A stretch of 64,000 nt of DNA from Planococcus sp. MSAK28401 (lineage in GTDB: Bacteria > Bacillota > Bacilli > Bacillales_A > Planococcaceae). Shown piece by piece: positions 38,750 to 49,739 of the stretch. Each line of letters opens with the position of its first letter. Within the stretch, counting starts at the first letter, position 1. The notes under the pieces were generated by a model, which was not told the DNA's origin, made no database searches, and saw nothing but the letters and a program-made list of their open reading frames with translations. The translations under genes were made by a program, and so were the position numbers. Location of the stretch: contig NZ_JAAMTH010000001.1 in the NCBI RefSeq assembly GCF_018283455.1, forward strand, positions 2,027,501 to 2,091,500. The letters are read 5' to 3'.

Positions 38750-39229
38750 TCAGCTTGCAGAAAAATCGATCGCCAGACGAATCAGGGCAATTTTATTTCT
38801 CGGGATGCTGATGGTTTTTCTACGAGTTTTGATTTTGACCTCAATCTCTACTTGTTCTTCATCATACGACTTCAAGTAACCTTCGAATTCTTTGGCATCT
38901 TCAATCGGTTCGTACGTTTTGATGTAGATGAAGTTTTCCAAAGCTTTTTCGAAATCCTTTTCCTTCTTCAATGGGCGCTCTGCTCCTGGTGAAGAGACTT
39001 CGAGGAAATAGTTCTGCTCGATCGGGTCGGTCGCATCCAACTCTTCACTTAAGCGTTCGCTGACGATTGCGCATTGATCGATGTCGATCGGCTCCTGTGG
39101 ATTGTCCACATAAACGCGCAAGAACCAGTTCTTGCCTTCTTTCACAAACTCGACATCGACTAGTTCAAGTTCCAGCTCATCGACGATTGGTTGTGCCATT
39201 GCTTCAATTTGTTCTGTAATTTTGCTCAT
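38750..39229 (-). CDS. rimP: Ribosome maturation factor RimP
   Basis: 159 residues. Needed for 30S maturation. The segments AMAQPIVDELELELVDVEF and YFLEVSSPGAERPLKKEKDF are diagnostic. The start at 39229 (MSKITEQIE) has AGGAGG upstream; a longer in-frame version is ruled out by the hairpin and ribosome site. It is the first gene of the rimP-nusA-ylxR-ylxQ-infB-ylxP-rbfA operon. Confidence 0.97.
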   Translation of the reverse strand: MSKITEQIEAMAQPIVDELELELVDVEFVKEGKNWFLRVYVDNPQEPIDIDQCAIVSERLSEELDATDPIEQNYFLEVSSPGAERPLKKEKDFEKALENFIYIKTYEPIEDAKEFEGYLKSYDEEQVEIEVKIKTRRKTISIPRNKIALIRLAIDFSAS

Positions 39230-39261
39230 AAAATGCCTCCTGCCAATAATATGCCATAACA

Positions 39262-39290
39262 AACAGAAAAGAGCGGGAGAACCCACTCTT
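39262..39290 (-). promoter_or_regulatory. hairpin in the rimP-nusA leader, polC terminator or NusA-dependent attenuator
   Basis: AAGAGTGGG pairs with CCCGCTCTT (one G-T pair) across a 4-base loop, followed on the minus strand by TTTTCTGTTTG, a short interrupted T-tract. It lies between the rimP promoter and the rimP start, so it is in the operon leader as well as downstream of polC. Weak T-tracts are the type NusA helps to terminate. Confidence 0.65.
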
Positions 39291-39322
39291 CTGCGACAGA
39301 GCTATCAGTAAATGTTATTACA

Positions 39323-39351
39323 ATAATACCATGCTTGGCGGTGCGGCGCAA
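39323..39351 (-). promoter_or_regulatory. rimP-nusA-infB operon promoter
   Basis: Minus-strand TTGCGC (39346-39351), 17-base spacer, TATTAT (39323-39328). The -35 begins a few bases after the polC stop. The leader to rimP is about 85 bases. Confidence 0.65.
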
Positions 39352-39355
39352 CTGA

Positions 39356-42300
39356 CTAGAACAAGGATAGCTGATTGGCATCAGGCATCCCTTCTAGGCA
39401 GCCATGATCATCCATGTACTCGATGATTGTTTTTGAAACGCGGCCGCGCTGCTGCAAATCTTCCTTCGACAGGAATTCGCCTTCCGCTCTCGCAGCAACG
39501 ATTGACTTCGCAGCATTCGTGCCGAGCCCTGGAATGGCATTGAACGGCGGGATCAATGTATTGCCTTCAATCAGGAATTGATCCGCGGACGATTTATACA
39601 AATCGACTTTCTGGAATGAATAGCCGCGTTCGACCATCTCAAGCGCCAGTTCCATGACCGTCAGTAAGTTCTTTTCTTTCGTCGAAGCTTCGAGTCCTCT
39701 TGAGTTGATTTCGTCCACTTTGGCACGGATTGACTGGGATCCTTTTGCCATGGCGTTGACATCGAAATCTTCTGCCCGCACCGTGAAGTACGCGGCGTAG
39801 TAAAGGACCGGGAAATGAACTTTGAAATAAGCGATGCGGACCGCCATCAAAACGTAAGCGGCGGCGTGCGCTTTCGGGAACATGTATTTGATCTTTTTGC
39901 ATGACTCGATATACCAGTTCGGGACGGCTTTCTCTTTCATTGCCGCTTCCATCTCCGGCGTCAAGCCTTTCCCTTTCCGTACCGATTCCATAATCTTAAA
40001 CGCCAAAGATGATTCAAGCCCTTGATAGATCAAGTAGACCATGATGTCATCCCGGCAGCCGATGACGTCGGACAGTTGGCAAGTGCCGTTGTGGATCAAT
40101 TCTTGGGCATTGCCGAGCCAAACATCCGTGCCATGCGACAATCCGGAAATTTGCACGAGTTCAGAGAACGTTGTCGGTTTCGTATCTTCAAGCATTTGGC
40201 GAACAAAGCGCGTCCCGAACTCCGGGATGCCGAGCGTTCCGGTTTTACAGCCGATCTGCTCTTTCGTGACGCCGAGCGATTCGGGACCTGCGAAAATCTT
40301 CATCACTTCCGGGTCATCTGTTGGGATCGTCTTCGGATCGATACCGGACAGATCCTGCAGCATACGGATCACTGTCGGGTCATCATGCCCGAGAATATCG
40401 AGCTTCAATAAATTATCGTGGATCGAGTGGAAGTCGAAATGAGTCGTCTTCCATTCGGAATCTTGCGCATCCGCCGGAAATTGGATTGGCGAGAAATCGT
40501 AGATGTCCATATAATCGGGCACAACGATGATGCCGCCTGGGTGCTGGCCTGTGCTGCGCTTGACGCCAGAACAGCCTTGCACCAAACGGTCGATCTCCGC
40601 GCCGCGCATCGTCATATCGCGGTCATTGGCATAGCCGCGCACATACCCGTAGGCTGTTTTTTCTGCTACCGTCCCGATCGTACCGGCCCGGAAGACATTG
40701 TCTTCACCGAACAGCACTTTCGTGTAATTATGTGCTTGCGGCTGATATTCGCCACTGAAGTTCAAATCGATATCGGGAACTTTGTCTCCTTTAAACCCAA
40801 GGAAGGTTTCAAAGGGGATATCCTGTCCATCTTTCTTATACGGAATCCCGCAATCCGGGCAATCCTTATCTTTCAAGTCAAAACCGGAACCGACAGAGCC
40901 ATCATCGAAGAACTCGGCTTTCTTGCATTTGCGGCAAACATAATGAGGCGGCAAGGGGTTGACTTCCGTGATTTCTGTCAGCGTCGCAACAAGCGACGAT
41001 CCGACAGAACCCCTGGAACCAACGAGATAGCCGTCATCAAGCGATTTTTTCACCAGTTTATGCGAAATCAAATAGATAACTGCAAAACCATGGCCGATGA
41101 TCGACTTCAATTCCTTCTCGATGCGCGCCTCGACGATTTCCGGCAAGTCATCTCCATAAATCGAGCGGGCCATCGTGTAGCTGAGCTCACGGACTTCTTC
41201 ATCTGCCCCTTCAATTTTAGGTGTGTACAATTCGTCTTTGATCGGTTTGACGACATCAATCATATCAGCGATCTTCAAGGAATTGTCGACCACAATTTCA
41301 CGCGCCGTCTCTTCTCCGAGAAAATCGAAGGCGTCGAGCATTTCATTTGTCGTCCGGAAATGCACTTTCGGCAATGTCGAACGGTTCAACGGATTCGCGC
41401 CGCCTTGTGAACCAATGAGCACTTGGCGGAAGATGGCGTCCGTTTCATCAAGATAATGGACATTGCCTGTCGCGACTAGCGGCTTATCGAGCTTACGGCT
41501 CACTTTGGCCAGCTTGCGGATGATGTCTTCTAGATTCCATTCGTCGCGAATCAATTCGCGATCGATCAATGGCTGATACACTTCTTTCGGATGCACTTCC
41601 AAATAATCATAGAACTGCGCCGTGCGTTCCACTTCTTCCATCGATTTCTGCATGACCGCTTCGAACACTTCGCCTTTATCGCAGCCCGAACCGACAAGCA
41701 AGCCTTTCCGGTGGCGCTGCAACAATGAGCGAGGTATGCGCGGGACGCGGTAGAAATAATTGATATGGGAAGCTGAAACGAGCTTGAACAGGTTTTTCAA
41801 GCCTTCCTGGTCTTTTGCCAGCAAAGTGCAATGCGTCGGCCGTGAGCGCTTATAGGAATCGCCCGTCCCGACATAATCATTCAATTGATCGTGGTAGAGG
41901 ATGCCTTTGTCGTCCGCTTCTTTCAATAGATGCGTCAACAAATAAGCGGTCGCCTCTGTATCGTAGATGGCGCGGTGATGCTGTGTCAGTTCAATATTGA
42001 ACTTTTTCGCCAGCGTGTTCAAACGGTGGTTTTTCATTTCCGGGTGAAGCATGCGGGCAAGTTCTAATGTATCAATCGTGGCATGTGTTTTATCGATGCC
42101 GTATTTCTTATAGGCAACATATAGGAAGCCCATATCGAACGAAGCATTATGCGCAACCATGATATGATCGCCTGCCCATTCGTGGTATTCGCGAATAACT
42201 TCTTCGACTTCCGGTGCGTTGCGGACCATATCATCCGTGATGCCGGTCAAGTCGATCGTCGTTGCCGACAAAGGATGGTGCGGATTGGCGAAACGCTCGA

Positions 42301-43663
42301 ATTTATCGATGATATTCCCGCCTTTGATCTTGACCGCTGCCAACTCGATGATCGTGTCATAGACAGCGGATAATCCGGTCGTCTCCAAGTCAAAGACGAC
42401 AAAGGTCTCTTCTTCGAGCAAAGCATGGCGTTCTTCATAGGCAATCGGGACGCCGTCATCGACCAAATTCGCTTCCAATCCGAATATCGCCTTGATGCCG
42501 TGCTTTTGGCTCGCGGCATAAGCGTCCGGAAATGCTTGGACTCCTGCATGGTCCGTGACTGCAATCGCCGGATGGCCCCATTTCGCCGCTTGGGCGACCA
42601 ATGATTCGATAGATGATACAGCGTCCATCTGGCTCATCGGTGAATGCAAGTGCAATTCCGCGCGTTTGACTTCGGCGGTGTCTTTACGGACGGATGGATT
42701 GATTTCGACCATATCGTTCGACATCATGACAAGATCCCTGACGAATGTATCGGTTTGGATGGAGCCTCTCGCTCTCAGCCACATGCCTTTTTTCGCTTGG
42801 GCCATGAGCTCCGCGTCTTCTTTATCACGCGAGAACATTTTGACGAGGATTGAATCCGTGTAATCGGTCATCTTGACGGTCAAAAGTGAACGGCCGCTGC
42901 GCAGTTCGCGGACTTCGACATCGAAAACGAAGCCTTCGATGGTGACGCGGCGTTCTTCGTCGACAATCGAACGGATCTCGACAATCGGCTCATCCGGTTT
43001 GATGGCAGAGCCCATTTGGAAAGGCCCTGATGGCACGCCATTCTCTTTGCGCTCGGTTTCTCGTTTCTTCATGTCTGCGACAGCTCTTTTGGCCATCGCT
43101 TCTTCTTCGGCTTTACGCTCTTCCATAAAGGCAGCACGCGCTTCCTGTTGGTCTTCTGCCGATAGCTGGAAGTCGATCGAAAATGCTGGAAATCCGAATT
43201 GCTGAAAAACCTGGCTTAGTTTTTCGGTGTATTTGGATTTCAATGCCATCATTTCATGTTCATGGCAGCAGTCGACGATCAATTTATTGCCATTCCATAC
43301 AGGCGCTTGCGACAGCAGGCGCTCGCGTAGAGGCGGTGCCATATCCGCCAATTCGTCGACGACATGCCGCCAGTAGGCGGAAACTTGCTCGCCGTCAGCT
43401 TGTTGCGTGGGTGTTTCTATATGCACTTGAACGCTTGCAATCGTTGAAAACTTGGCTTGCAGCCGCTCGCGGAAAATAATAAATAATTCAAGCGGCAGCA
43501 CTTGCTTGAGTTTGACGATAAAACGCCATGCCCGGTCTTTCTTATGAACGGTCATGCGTGTGAGTTCCGCCTCTTCAAAATATGGCATATGGACATCATC
43601 GGTTAACTCCAGATGCTGCAGCAGCAATTTAAATCTCATTTTGGCGTCTTGCTCATTTATCAT
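39356..43663 (-). CDS. polC: DNA polymerase III alpha subunit PolC
   Basis: 1435 residues. The replicative, Gram-positive-type polymerase with built-in proofreading. An OB-fold precedes a split PHP domain ([10 protein letters not shown] near 336), into which the DEDDh exonuclease is inserted (FDLETTGLS near 421). A four-Cys zinc motif begins CRKC near residue 906, and the polymerase catalytic [11 protein letters not shown] lies near 962. All key residues are present. The start at 43663 ([12 protein letters not shown]) has AAGGGG 7 bases upstream. It lies after proS, as in B. subtilis. Confidence 0.99.
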   Translation of the reverse strand: MINEQDAKMRFKLLLQHLELTDDVHMPYFEEAELTRMTVHKKDRAWRFIVKLKQVLPLELFIIFRERLQAKFSTIASVQVHIETPTQQADGEQVSAYWRHVVDELADMAPPLRERLLSQAPVWNGNKLIVDCCHEHEMMALKSKYTEKLSQVFQQFGFPAFSIDFQLSAEDQQEARAAFMEERKAEEEAMAKRAVADMKKRETERKENGVPSGPFQMGSAIKPDEPIVEIRSIVDEERRVTIEGFVFDVEVRELRSGRSLLTVKMTDYTDSILVKMFSRDKEDAELMAQAKKGMWLRARGSIQTDTFVRDLVMMSNDMVEINPSVRKDTAEVKRAELHLHSPMSQMDAVSSIESLVAQAAKWGHPAIAVTDHAGVQAFPDAYAASQKHGIKAIFGLEANLVDDGVPIAYEERHALLEEETFVVFDLETTGLSAVYDTIIELAAVKIKGGNIIDKFERFANPHHPLSATTIDLTGITDDMVRNAPEVEEVIREYHEWAGDHIMVAHNASFDMGFLYVAYKKYGIDKTHATIDTLELARMLHPEMKNHRLNTLAKKFNIELTQHHRAIYDTEATAYLLTHLLKEADDKGILYHDQLNDYVGTGDSYKRSRPTHCTLLAKDQEGLKNLFKLVSASHINYFYRVPRIPRSLLQRHRKGLLVGSGCDKGEVFEAVMQKSMEEVERTAQFYDYLEVHPKEVYQPLIDRELIRDEWNLEDIIRKLAKVSRKLDKPLVATGNVHYLDETDAIFRQVLIGSQGGANPLNRSTLPKVHFRTTNEMLDAFDFLGEETAREIVVDNSLKIADMIDVVKPIKDELYTPKIEGADEEVRELSYTMARSIYGDDLPEIVEARIEKELKSIIGHGFAVIYLISHKLVKKSLDDGYLVGSRGSVGSSLVATLTEITEVNPLPPHYVCRKCKKAEFFDDGSVGSGFDLKDKDCPDCGIPYKKDGQDIPFETFLGFKGDKVPDIDLNFSGEYQPQAHNYTKVLFGEDNVFRAGTIGTVAEKTAYGYVRGYANDRDMTMRGAEIDRLVQGCSGVKRSTGQHPGGIIVVPDYMDIYDFSPIQFPADAQDSEWKTTHFDFHSIHDNLLKLDILGHDDPTVIRMLQDLSGIDPKTIPTDDPEVMKIFAGPESLGVTKEQIGCKTGTLGIPEFGTRFVRQMLEDTKPTTFSELVQISGLSHGTDVWLGNAQELIHNGTCQLSDVIGCRDDIMVYLIYQGLESSLAFKIMESVRKGKGLTPEMEAAMKEKAVPNWYIESCKKIKYMFPKAHAAAYVLMAVRIAYFKVHFPVLYYAAYFTVRAEDFDVNAMAKGSQSIRAKVDEINSRGLEASTKEKNLLTVMELALEMVERGYSFQKVDLYKSSADQFLIEGNTLIPPFNAIPGLGTNAAKSIVAARAEGEFLSKEDLQQRGRVSKTIIEYMDDHGCLEGMPDANQLSLF

Positions 43664-43690
43664 GATTATCCCCTTCGCCATTTATTTCAG

Positions 43691-43724
43691 AAAAAGAAAG
43701 GAAAGTACGTTTGTACTTTCCTTT
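43691..43724 (-). terminator. proS terminator
   Basis: Perfect 12-bp stem AAAGGAAAGTAC with its complement, 4-base loop, tail CTTTTTC on the minus strand. It lies between proS and polC. Confidence 0.88.
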
Positions 43725-43743
43725 TATCATATCAGATTATTAT

Positions 43744-45447
43744 TCATTTCTTAAAGAATTCGCGTACCTTGTCAGACACTTCATCTTTATGCCATTCGAC
43801 TGTCTCGTTGGTTTCGCGGATTTTCACTTCCAGAATTCCTTCAGCGGCACGTTTGCCGACAGTGATGCGGAGTGGCAAGCCGATCAAATCGGCATCGGCG
43901 AATTTCACGCCGGCGCGCTCTTTGCGGTCATCGAGCAGTACTTCGAATCCTTGTGTTTTCAATTGTTCATAAATTTCTTCCCCGGTTTCGCGTTGCACGT
44001 CGTCTTTGACGTTGACCGGCACGACGTGGATTTCATACGGTGCGACCGCATTCGGCCAAGTGAACCCGGAATCGTCCTGGAATTGTTCAGCGACAGCCGC
44101 GACAATGCGTGAAACGCCGATGCCGTAGCAGCCCATGATGTAAGGCATCGCTTTGCCTTGGTCATTGAGGAAGGTCGCTTTCATCGGTTCGCTATAAGTC
44201 GTGCCGAGCTTGAAGATGTGGCCGACTTCGATTCCTTTAGCGAATTGAATCGTGCCGTTTCCGTCAGGCGATGGGTCGCCTTCTTTTACAAAACGCAGAT
44301 CTCCGTAAGCTTCTACCGTGAAATCTTCGCCAGGTGTAACATTTTTGAAATGGACACCGTCTTCATTGGCGCCTGTCACGCTGTTCACAATCGATTTGAC
44401 GGCATTGTCTGCAAATACGCGGACGTTTTCAGGCAAGTTCACTGGACCGATCGATCCGATATCACAGGACAGCAACTCGCGTATATCTTCAGGTGATGCC
44501 AAGTCGATCAGCTTAGCTCCTGAAATGTGCTTGACTTTCACATCGTTTACTTCATGGTCGCCACGTGACAACACGACGATGAGGTCGTCGTCCGCTTTGA
44601 ACACAAGCGTTTTAATGCAGTTTTCAGGCGTCGTGTCGAGGAAATCCGCCACTTGTGCAATGGTCTTCTGGTCAGGTGTCGCAACTTTCTCGATTGGGTG
44701 CGTTTGTTCATCGGATTCAGGATAATCCACATTTACTGCGGCCATTTCAATATTCGCCGCGTATGGCGAACTGTCCGAATACGCAATCGTGTCTTCCCCA
44801 ATTTCCGACAGCACCATGAATTCGTGATTGTCCTTGCCACCGATTGCCCCTGAATCCGCGATGACGGCACGGAAATTCAATCCGAGGCGGCTGAAAATAT
44901 TGCTATAGGCTTGCATCATATCGTCGTAGGTTTTATCCAGGCTTTCCGGCGTCGCATGGAAAGAATACGCATCTTTCATGAGGAATTCGCGTCCGCGCAA
45001 CAATCCAAAGCGTGGGCGCTTTTCATCACGGAACTTTGACTGGATTTGATACAAAGTCAAAGGCAACTTCTTATAGGATTTGATTTCATCGCGCAATAGG
45101 CTTGTGATGATTTCTTCATGGGTTGCACCTAATGCAAACTCACGGTCGTTGCGGTCTTTCAAACGCATTAATTCGTCGCCGTAAGAATACCAACGTCCTG
45201 TCTCTTGCCAAAGTTCAGCTTGCTGAAGCGCAGGCATGAAGACTTCGACGCTATTGATTGCTTCCATTTCCTCACGGATGATTTTCTCGACTTTGTGCAG
45301 AACACGTTTACCGAGCGGCAGGAATGAATAGATTCCGCTTGTATTTTGGCGGATGAACCCTGCCCGCAACAATAATTGATGCGATTTTACTTCCGCATCA
45401 GCTGGAGTTTCCCTTAAAGTCGGGATAAAGCTTAACGTTTGTCTCAT
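43744..45447 (-). CDS. proS: Prolyl-tRNA synthetase
   Basis: 567 residues. Class II synthetase of the bacterial type with an inserted editing domain. Motif 2 region [21 protein letters not shown] (shown here only in part: [10 protein letters not shown]) and motif 3 [13 protein letters not shown] are seen; the insertion ([18 protein letters not shown]) removes misacylated Ala-tRNA(Pro). The ATG at 45447 has GAGGTG 9 bases upstream; GTG at 45459 overlaps that ribosome site. No T-box leader fits in the 86-base gap before it. Confidence 0.98.
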   Translation of the reverse strand: MRQTLSFIPTLRETPADAEVKSHQLLLRAGFIRQNTSGIYSFLPLGKRVLHKVEKIIREEMEAINSVEVFMPALQQAELWQETGRWYSYGDELMRLKDRNDREFALGATHEEIITSLLRDEIKSYKKLPLTLYQIQSKFRDEKRPRFGLLRGREFLMKDAYSFHATPESLDKTYDDMMQAYSNIFSRLGLNFRAVIADSGAIGGKDNHEFMVLSEIGEDTIAYSDSSPYAANIEMAAVNVDYPESDEQTHPIEKVATPDQKTIAQVADFLDTTPENCIKTLVFKADDDLIVVLSRGDHEVNDVKVKHISGAKLIDLASPEDIRELLSCDIGSIGPVNLPENVRVFADNAVKSIVNSVTGANEDGVHFKNVTPGEDFTVEAYGDLRFVKEGDPSPDGNGTIQFAKGIEVGHIFKLGTTYSEPMKATFLNDQGKAMPYIMGCYGIGVSRIVAAVAEQFQDDSGFTWPNAVAPYEIHVVPVNVKDDVQRETGEEIYEQLKTQGFEVLLDDRKERAGVKFADADLIGLPLRITVGKRAAEGILEVKIRETNETVEWHKDEVSDKVREFFKK

Positions 45448-45499
45448 TTCCGAATACACCTCGACTGGTTATTGTATTTGTAAATCTCTATGTAGCAGA

Positions 45500-45528
45500 G
45501 AAAGGAAAGCGATAGACGCTTTCCTTTC
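45500..45528 (-). terminator. terminator-like hairpin between rseP and proS
   Basis: Perfect 12-bp stem GAAAGGAAAGCG with its complement and a 5-base loop. The tail on the minus strand is TCTGC, with no T-run beyond the T-rich arm, so it may act as a weak terminator or mRNA 3-prime barrier. Its stem shares GGAAAG with the proS terminator. Confidence 0.55.
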
Positions 45529-45533
45529 GTTCC

Positions 45534-46793
45534 TTAAAAGAAAAATCGTTGAATGTCATTCCATGTAACGACAATCATCAAGAGCATCAACAGCATGATC
45601 CCGACAAAATGGACCATTCCTTCTTTTTGCTTATCGACTGGCTTGCCTCTCAGCGCTTCAAGAACGAAGAACATGAGGCGCCCGCCATCAAGCGCAGGCA
45701 GCGGCAACAAGTTCATGATCCCCAAGTTGATGCTGAGCATGCCAGCCCAACTCATGAGTGTAAAGATACCGTACTGGGCGACTTCTTCAGTCGTTTTGTA
45801 AATACCGACAGGGCCGGACAGGGCATCGATTGTGAATTGGCCTGTCACAAGCATGCCAAGCAGGCGGAATATCTCTTTGAACCAAAAGACTGTTTGTTCA
45901 GCACCATAAGCGAATGAACCGAAAAAGTCTTTTTCCACCGGGCTTTGATACAAGACCCCGATGACGCCTACTTCTTCAGCTGCTTGCTCGGACAGTTCAG
46001 GCGTAATCGTGAAGTTCAAAGGCTCGCCGTCACGCTCTACTTGGAAATCAAGCGCTGTTCCTGCACTGTCTTGGACAGATTCCACCAGTTCGTCCCATGT
46101 AGTGATAGATTGGCCTTCGATCTCCGTCACTAAATCGCCATCCTGCATCCCTGCCTCTTCGGCAGGGCTGTCTTCTGTCACTTCGGTAATGACCGGCTCG
46201 AAAGTTGGCACACCTTGCATCATGCCGATCGCCGTGAAGATGAAAAATGCCAGGATAAAGTTAAAGAACGGTCCAGCAAAAATCGTCATGAAACGGTTCG
46301 GCAAATTTTTTGCGTCGAATGTGCGGTCATAAGGCGCCAAGATCGTTTCACGCCCGTTTTCTTCCACTACCGCATCTCGGGCGACTTTGATATTCACCAA
46401 TTGCTCGTCTTCGTCATAGCCTTTGATGTAAAGATCTTTTTCGAGGTCTGCTTGCTCCACTTCCAAAAACAGGATATCAGGATAGACATGCTTTTGGTTA
46501 AGGATGACTTTCTTTGCCTGCCCCTTTTCATCCAATAGCAATCCGATGCGATGGCCTGCCTGCAGATGGATGGCATCCATTTCTTCCCCCGCCATGCGGA
46601 CATATCCGCCAATCGGAAGCAATCTAATCGTATACAGCGTCTCGCCTCGTGTAATGCCTAAAATCTTGGGGCCCATTCCGATAGCGAATTCACGAACGAG
46701 GATTCCGGCCCGCTTAGCGAACAGGAAATGGCCCAGCTCGTGGAAAAACACTAACGCGCCGAAAATGATGATGAACGCTAATACTGTCTCCAT
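45534..46793 (-). CDS. rseP: Site-2 intramembrane protease RseP/RasP
   Basis: 419 residues, near the 420 of B. subtilis RasP. Membrane zinc protease with HELGH at 18-22 in the first transmembrane helix, a PDZ domain (EEAGMQDGDLVTEIEGQS region), and the NLLPLPALDGGRL motif in a C-terminal helix. In B. subtilis it cleaves anti-sigma factors such as RsiW and remnant signal peptides, and FtsL. It follows dxr and precedes proS. Confidence 0.97.
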   Translation of the reverse strand: METVLAFIIIFGALVFFHELGHFLFAKRAGILVREFAIGMGPKILGITRGETLYTIRLLPIGGYVRMAGEEMDAIHLQAGHRIGLLLDEKGQAKKVILNQKHVYPDILFLEVEQADLEKDLYIKGYDEDEQLVNIKVARDAVVEENGRETILAPYDRTFDAKNLPNRFMTIFAGPFFNFILAFFIFTAIGMMQGVPTFEPVITEVTEDSPAEEAGMQDGDLVTEIEGQSITTWDELVESVQDSAGTALDFQVERDGEPLNFTITPELSEQAAEEVGVIGVLYQSPVEKDFFGSFAYGAEQTVFWFKEIFRLLGMLVTGQFTIDALSGPVGIYKTTEEVAQYGIFTLMSWAGMLSINLGIMNLLPLPALDGGRLMFFVLEALRGKPVDKQKEGMVHFVGIMLLMLLMIVVTWNDIQRFFF

Positions 46794-46837
46794 ATTGAAC
46801 CCATCCTTAATAAACCTTATTCGGTTTTAATCTGTCG

Positions 46838-47980
46838 CTATTTTAGCATGTTTTCCACAGTTTTTCTCGTTTCAGAATCTGCCTCAAGGATCGTTTCGAG
46901 ATCCGGCGATGCAATCGCTTGGTGGTCAAGCATTGCCTGTTCGATGAATTCTTCGATTTGCAAAAAGCCGATTTGACGGTTCAAGAACATTGCGACCGCC
47001 TGCTCATTGGCGGCATTTAAAACAGTGGTCATCGTGCCGCCTTCCCGCCCAGCGTCGAATGCCAGCTTCAATGCACGGAACCGTTCGTAATCCATTGCCC
47101 GGAAATTCAGCTGGGCGATTTCCGCCAAGTCCAGCCGTTTGGCAGTTGGTCGCGGCAGGCGGTCTGGATAAGACAGTGCATACTGGATCGGCACTCTCAT
47201 ATCAGGCGTCCCGAGCTGCGCCATGACGCTCGTATCTTGAAATTCAACCATGGAGTGGATGATGCTCTCCCGGTGCAACAGCACATCAATATCATCATAG
47301 GCAAAATCGAACAGCACATGCGCTTCGATCACTTCCAAGCCTTTATTCAACATCGTCGCGGAATCGATCGTGATCTTGGATCCCATCGACCAATTCGGGT
47401 GATTGAGCGCATCTTCAACTGTGACATTTGCAAGTTCATCGCGCGTTTTATCACGGAAGCTGCCGCCTGAAGCCGTCAGGATCAATCGGCTTGCCTGCTC
47501 AAGCTTTTCTCCGTTGAGCGCTTGGAACAAGGCTGAATGTTCACTATCCACAGGCAAGATATCAGCTCCGTACTTTTTGGCGCTTTGCATGACGAGATGC
47601 CCCGCTGTCACAAGTGTTTCTTTATTGGCGATGGCAATCGTGCGGCCGAGTTTAATTGCTTCCAAAGTCGGCTCAAGCCCGACACTGCCGATTACTGCAT
47701 TGACCAAGACATCAGCCTCGTATGTCGAAGCATCAATCAAGCCTTTACTGCCATGGGCAAAATGAATGCCCTTGAATTCCTGTTGTAATTGTCGCGCGTC
47801 CTCAGCAAGCTGGACGCAGACGATTTCTGGCTGGAACTCTTGAATTAGCTCGCGTGTTTTTTCAATGTTTTTACCGGCAGATAATCCGACCAGCGAAAAT
47901 TCTTCGGGATGTTCCCGAATGATATCCGCTGTCTGGATGCCGATCGAGCCGGTCGCGCCAAGCAATATGATTTTTTTCAT
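46838..47980 (-). CDS. dxr: 1-deoxy-D-xylulose 5-phosphate reductoisomerase
   Basis: 380 residues. NADPH-dependent step of the non-mevalonate (MEP) isoprenoid pathway. The N-terminal [10 protein letters not shown] motif, IANKETLV, the metal site [11 protein letters not shown], and [10 protein letters not shown] are all present. It lies between cdsA and rseP. Together with uppS it marks local supply of undecaprenyl precursors. Confidence 0.98.
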   Translation of the reverse strand: MKKIILLGATGSIGIQTADIIREHPEEFSLVGLSAGKNIEKTRELIQEFQPEIVCVQLAEDARQLQQEFKGIHFAHGSKGLIDASTYEADVLVNAVIGSVGLEPTLEAIKLGRTIAIANKETLVTAGHLVMQSAKKYGADILPVDSEHSALFQALNGEKLEQASRLILTASGGSFRDKTRDELANVTVEDALNHPNWSMGSKITIDSATMLNKGLEVIEAHVLFDFAYDDIDVLLHRESIIHSMVEFQDTSVMAQLGTPDMRVPIQYALSYPDRLPRPTAKRLDLAEIAQLNFRAMDYERFRALKLAFDAGREGGTMTTVLNAANEQAVAMFLNRQIGFLQIEEFIEQAMLDHQAIASPDLETILEADSETRKTVENMLK

Positions 47981-47998
47981 CTATTAAACAACCCTCTC

Positions 47999-48796
47999 TT
48001 AAATAAAATGCAGGAAATGCAATAGTGGCATAACAAAAAGAATACTGTCGAACCGGTCTAAAATGCCCCCATGCCCCGGCAGCATTTTTCCGGAATCCTT
48101 TACATTGAAATGGCGTTTTAAGGCCGATTCCACCAAATCGCCCATTTGACCGAAAATCGAAGCGACGATCGCCACAATGATGACCAATAGCAGTGGTTGT
48201 TCCATGCCGGCAAAATACGCGAAAATCAAGGCGATGCCGATTGCCCAAATAATGCCGCCGACAAACCCTTCAATGGTCTTATTCGGCGAAATCTCAGGCC
48301 ATAATTTCCGTTTGCCGATTTTACGTCCCGTAAAATAAGCGCCGGAATCGGTAAACCAGACGACAAGAAGCGCAAAGATTAACACAGTGAGGCCTGCTTC
48401 TGATTCCCGTGTTTCGATTAAGTAGTAAAACCCTAAGCCCACATAAAGCGTACCAAGGATAGCGAACGCGGCATCGTCAAAAGTAAAGCTGTTTTTGACG
48501 ATGACCGTATGTATTAGCAATAAAATGACCGCCATGAAAACAAATTCGACTTTCAAATAGCCGGTCCATTCGTACACCTGCTGCGACCAATCACCAGGCA
48601 GCATAAATGCGTACAAAGCCACAAGAGAAATAAGGCCGGGCACACTCATGAGACTCCGGCCTTTCATTTTAAGTAATTCTTGAAAACCAATTGTTGCAAG
48701 GACGTATACCAAAAGAATAAACGGAATCCCGCCGATAATAACAAATGGAATAAATAGAGCAGCTGCTACGGCTCCCGTAATAATACGTTGCTTCAA
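47999..48796 (-). CDS. cdsA: Phosphatidate cytidylyltransferase
   Basis: 265 residues, with many hydrophobic helices. Makes CDP-diacylglycerol from phosphatidate and CTP. The CdsA signature near the C-terminus is present: QMGDLVESALKRHFNVKDSG (about 218-237), followed by LPGHGGILDRFDS. The start is TTG, overlapping the uppS stop as TTGA with AAGGGGG upstream, so expression is coupled to uppS. pgsA elsewhere in the window uses its product. Confidence 0.97.
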   Translation of the reverse strand: MKQRIITGAVAAALFIPFVIIGGIPFILLVYVLATIGFQELLKMKGRSLMSVPGLISLVALYAFMLPGDWSQQVYEWTGYLKVEFVFMAVILLLIHTVIVKNSFTFDDAAFAILGTLYVGLGFYYLIETRESEAGLTVLIFALLVVWFTDSGAYFTGRKIGKRKLWPEISPNKTIEGFVGGIIWAIGIALIFAYFAGMEQPLLLVIIVAIVASIFGQMGDLVESALKRHFNVKDSGKMLPGHGGILDRFDSILFVMPLLHFLHFI

Positions 48797-49587
48797 TTTG
48801 CTTCTTCCCCCTTCAAGCCACCAAAACGCCGATTTCGTTTCTGATAAACCTCAAATGCTTCAAGCAAGCAGTCTTCACCGAAATCCGGCCACAGCGTGTC
48901 AGTAAACCAAAACTCCGTATAAGCCAATTGCCATAGCATGAAGTTGCTCAAACGAACCTCCCCGCTCGTTCGGATCAATAGATCAGGTTCCGGTAAACCG
49001 CTCGTCATGAGGCGGCTCGTGATCATTTCTTCTGAAATTTCGGACGGGTCCAGTTCACCCGCCTGTACGAGTGCTGCTATGTTTTTGACAGCGTCGACAA
49101 TTTCGGCGCGACTCCCGTAATTCAATGCAAAATTCAACACCAAACCATCGTTATGCTTGGTTGCTTCTTTCGCTTTTTGGATCGCTTGGATCGTATGGGC
49201 AGGCAAATCATCCACATAGCCCATCATTTCCACGCGAACGTTCTCTTCAATCAGCTCCGGCAAGAAACTGGACAGAAACTCTTCCGGCAAACGCATCAGA
49301 AAGTCCACTTCCATTTTCGGGCGCTTCCAGTTTTCCGTCGAAAAGGCATATAAAGTCAATACATCGACGCCAAGATGGCTCGAGAGCTTCGTGATTTTGC
49401 GGACTGTTTTCATTCCTTCGTGATGGCCTGCGACTCTCGGCATGGACCGCTTTTTCGCCCAGCGCCCGTTGCCATCCATGATGATCGCTACATGCGACGG
49501 TACGCCTGCACCAGCTACAGCCATAGCACGTTCGCCATATTCCACCACTACCGGCTCTATATTTCTCTTTAATAGTTTATTGAACAT
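48793..49587 (-). CDS. uppS: Undecaprenyl pyrophosphate synthase
   Basis: 264 residues. Cis-prenyltransferase that makes the C55 lipid carrier for peptidoglycan. The motif IIMDGNGRWAKKR, which holds the catalytic Asp, is followed by GHHEGMK, TLYAFSTENW and RTSGEVRLSNF. The start at 49587 (MFNKLL) has GGAGG upstream. A TATGAT lies about 70 bases before it without a clear -35. The frr terminator lies just upstream. Confidence 0.98.
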   Translation of the reverse strand: MFNKLLKRNIEPVVVEYGERAMAVAGAGVPSHVAIIMDGNGRWAKKRSMPRVAGHHEGMKTVRKITKLSSHLGVDVLTLYAFSTENWKRPKMEVDFLMRLPEEFLSSFLPELIEENVRVEMMGYVDDLPAHTIQAIQKAKEATKHNDGLVLNFALNYGSRAEIVDAVKNIAALVQAGELDPSEISEEMITSRLMTSGLPEPDLLIRTSGEVRLSNFMLWQLAYTEFWFTDTLWPDFGEDCLLEAFEVYQKRNRRFGGLKGEEAN

Positions 49588-49690
49588 AATTAATCCTCCA
49601 CTTGTAACCAATCGGAATGTCTATTGCTTATCATATCAAAAAAATGTACGTTGTGCGTGAACTTTCAAGGCACTTCCGAAATTTTGGCAT

Positions 49691-49718
49691 GAAAAAAGCG
49701 TCCTGTTATACAGGACGC
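49691..49718 (-). terminator. frr terminator
   Basis: GCGTCCTG/CAGGACGC stem, 5-base loop and TTTTTTC on the minus strand, 21 bases after the frr stop. Confidence 0.93.
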
Positions 49719-49739
49719 CCGGAAACAGATGAAGTTCGC

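Noticed and set aside
39230-39286. Longer start for rimP
   Set aside because: It would translate through the leader hairpin, and AGGAGG sits directly before the ATG at 39229.
45460-45533. T-box leader for proS
   Set aside because: The gap before proS is too short for a T-box and lacks the TGGNACC-like T-box sequence.
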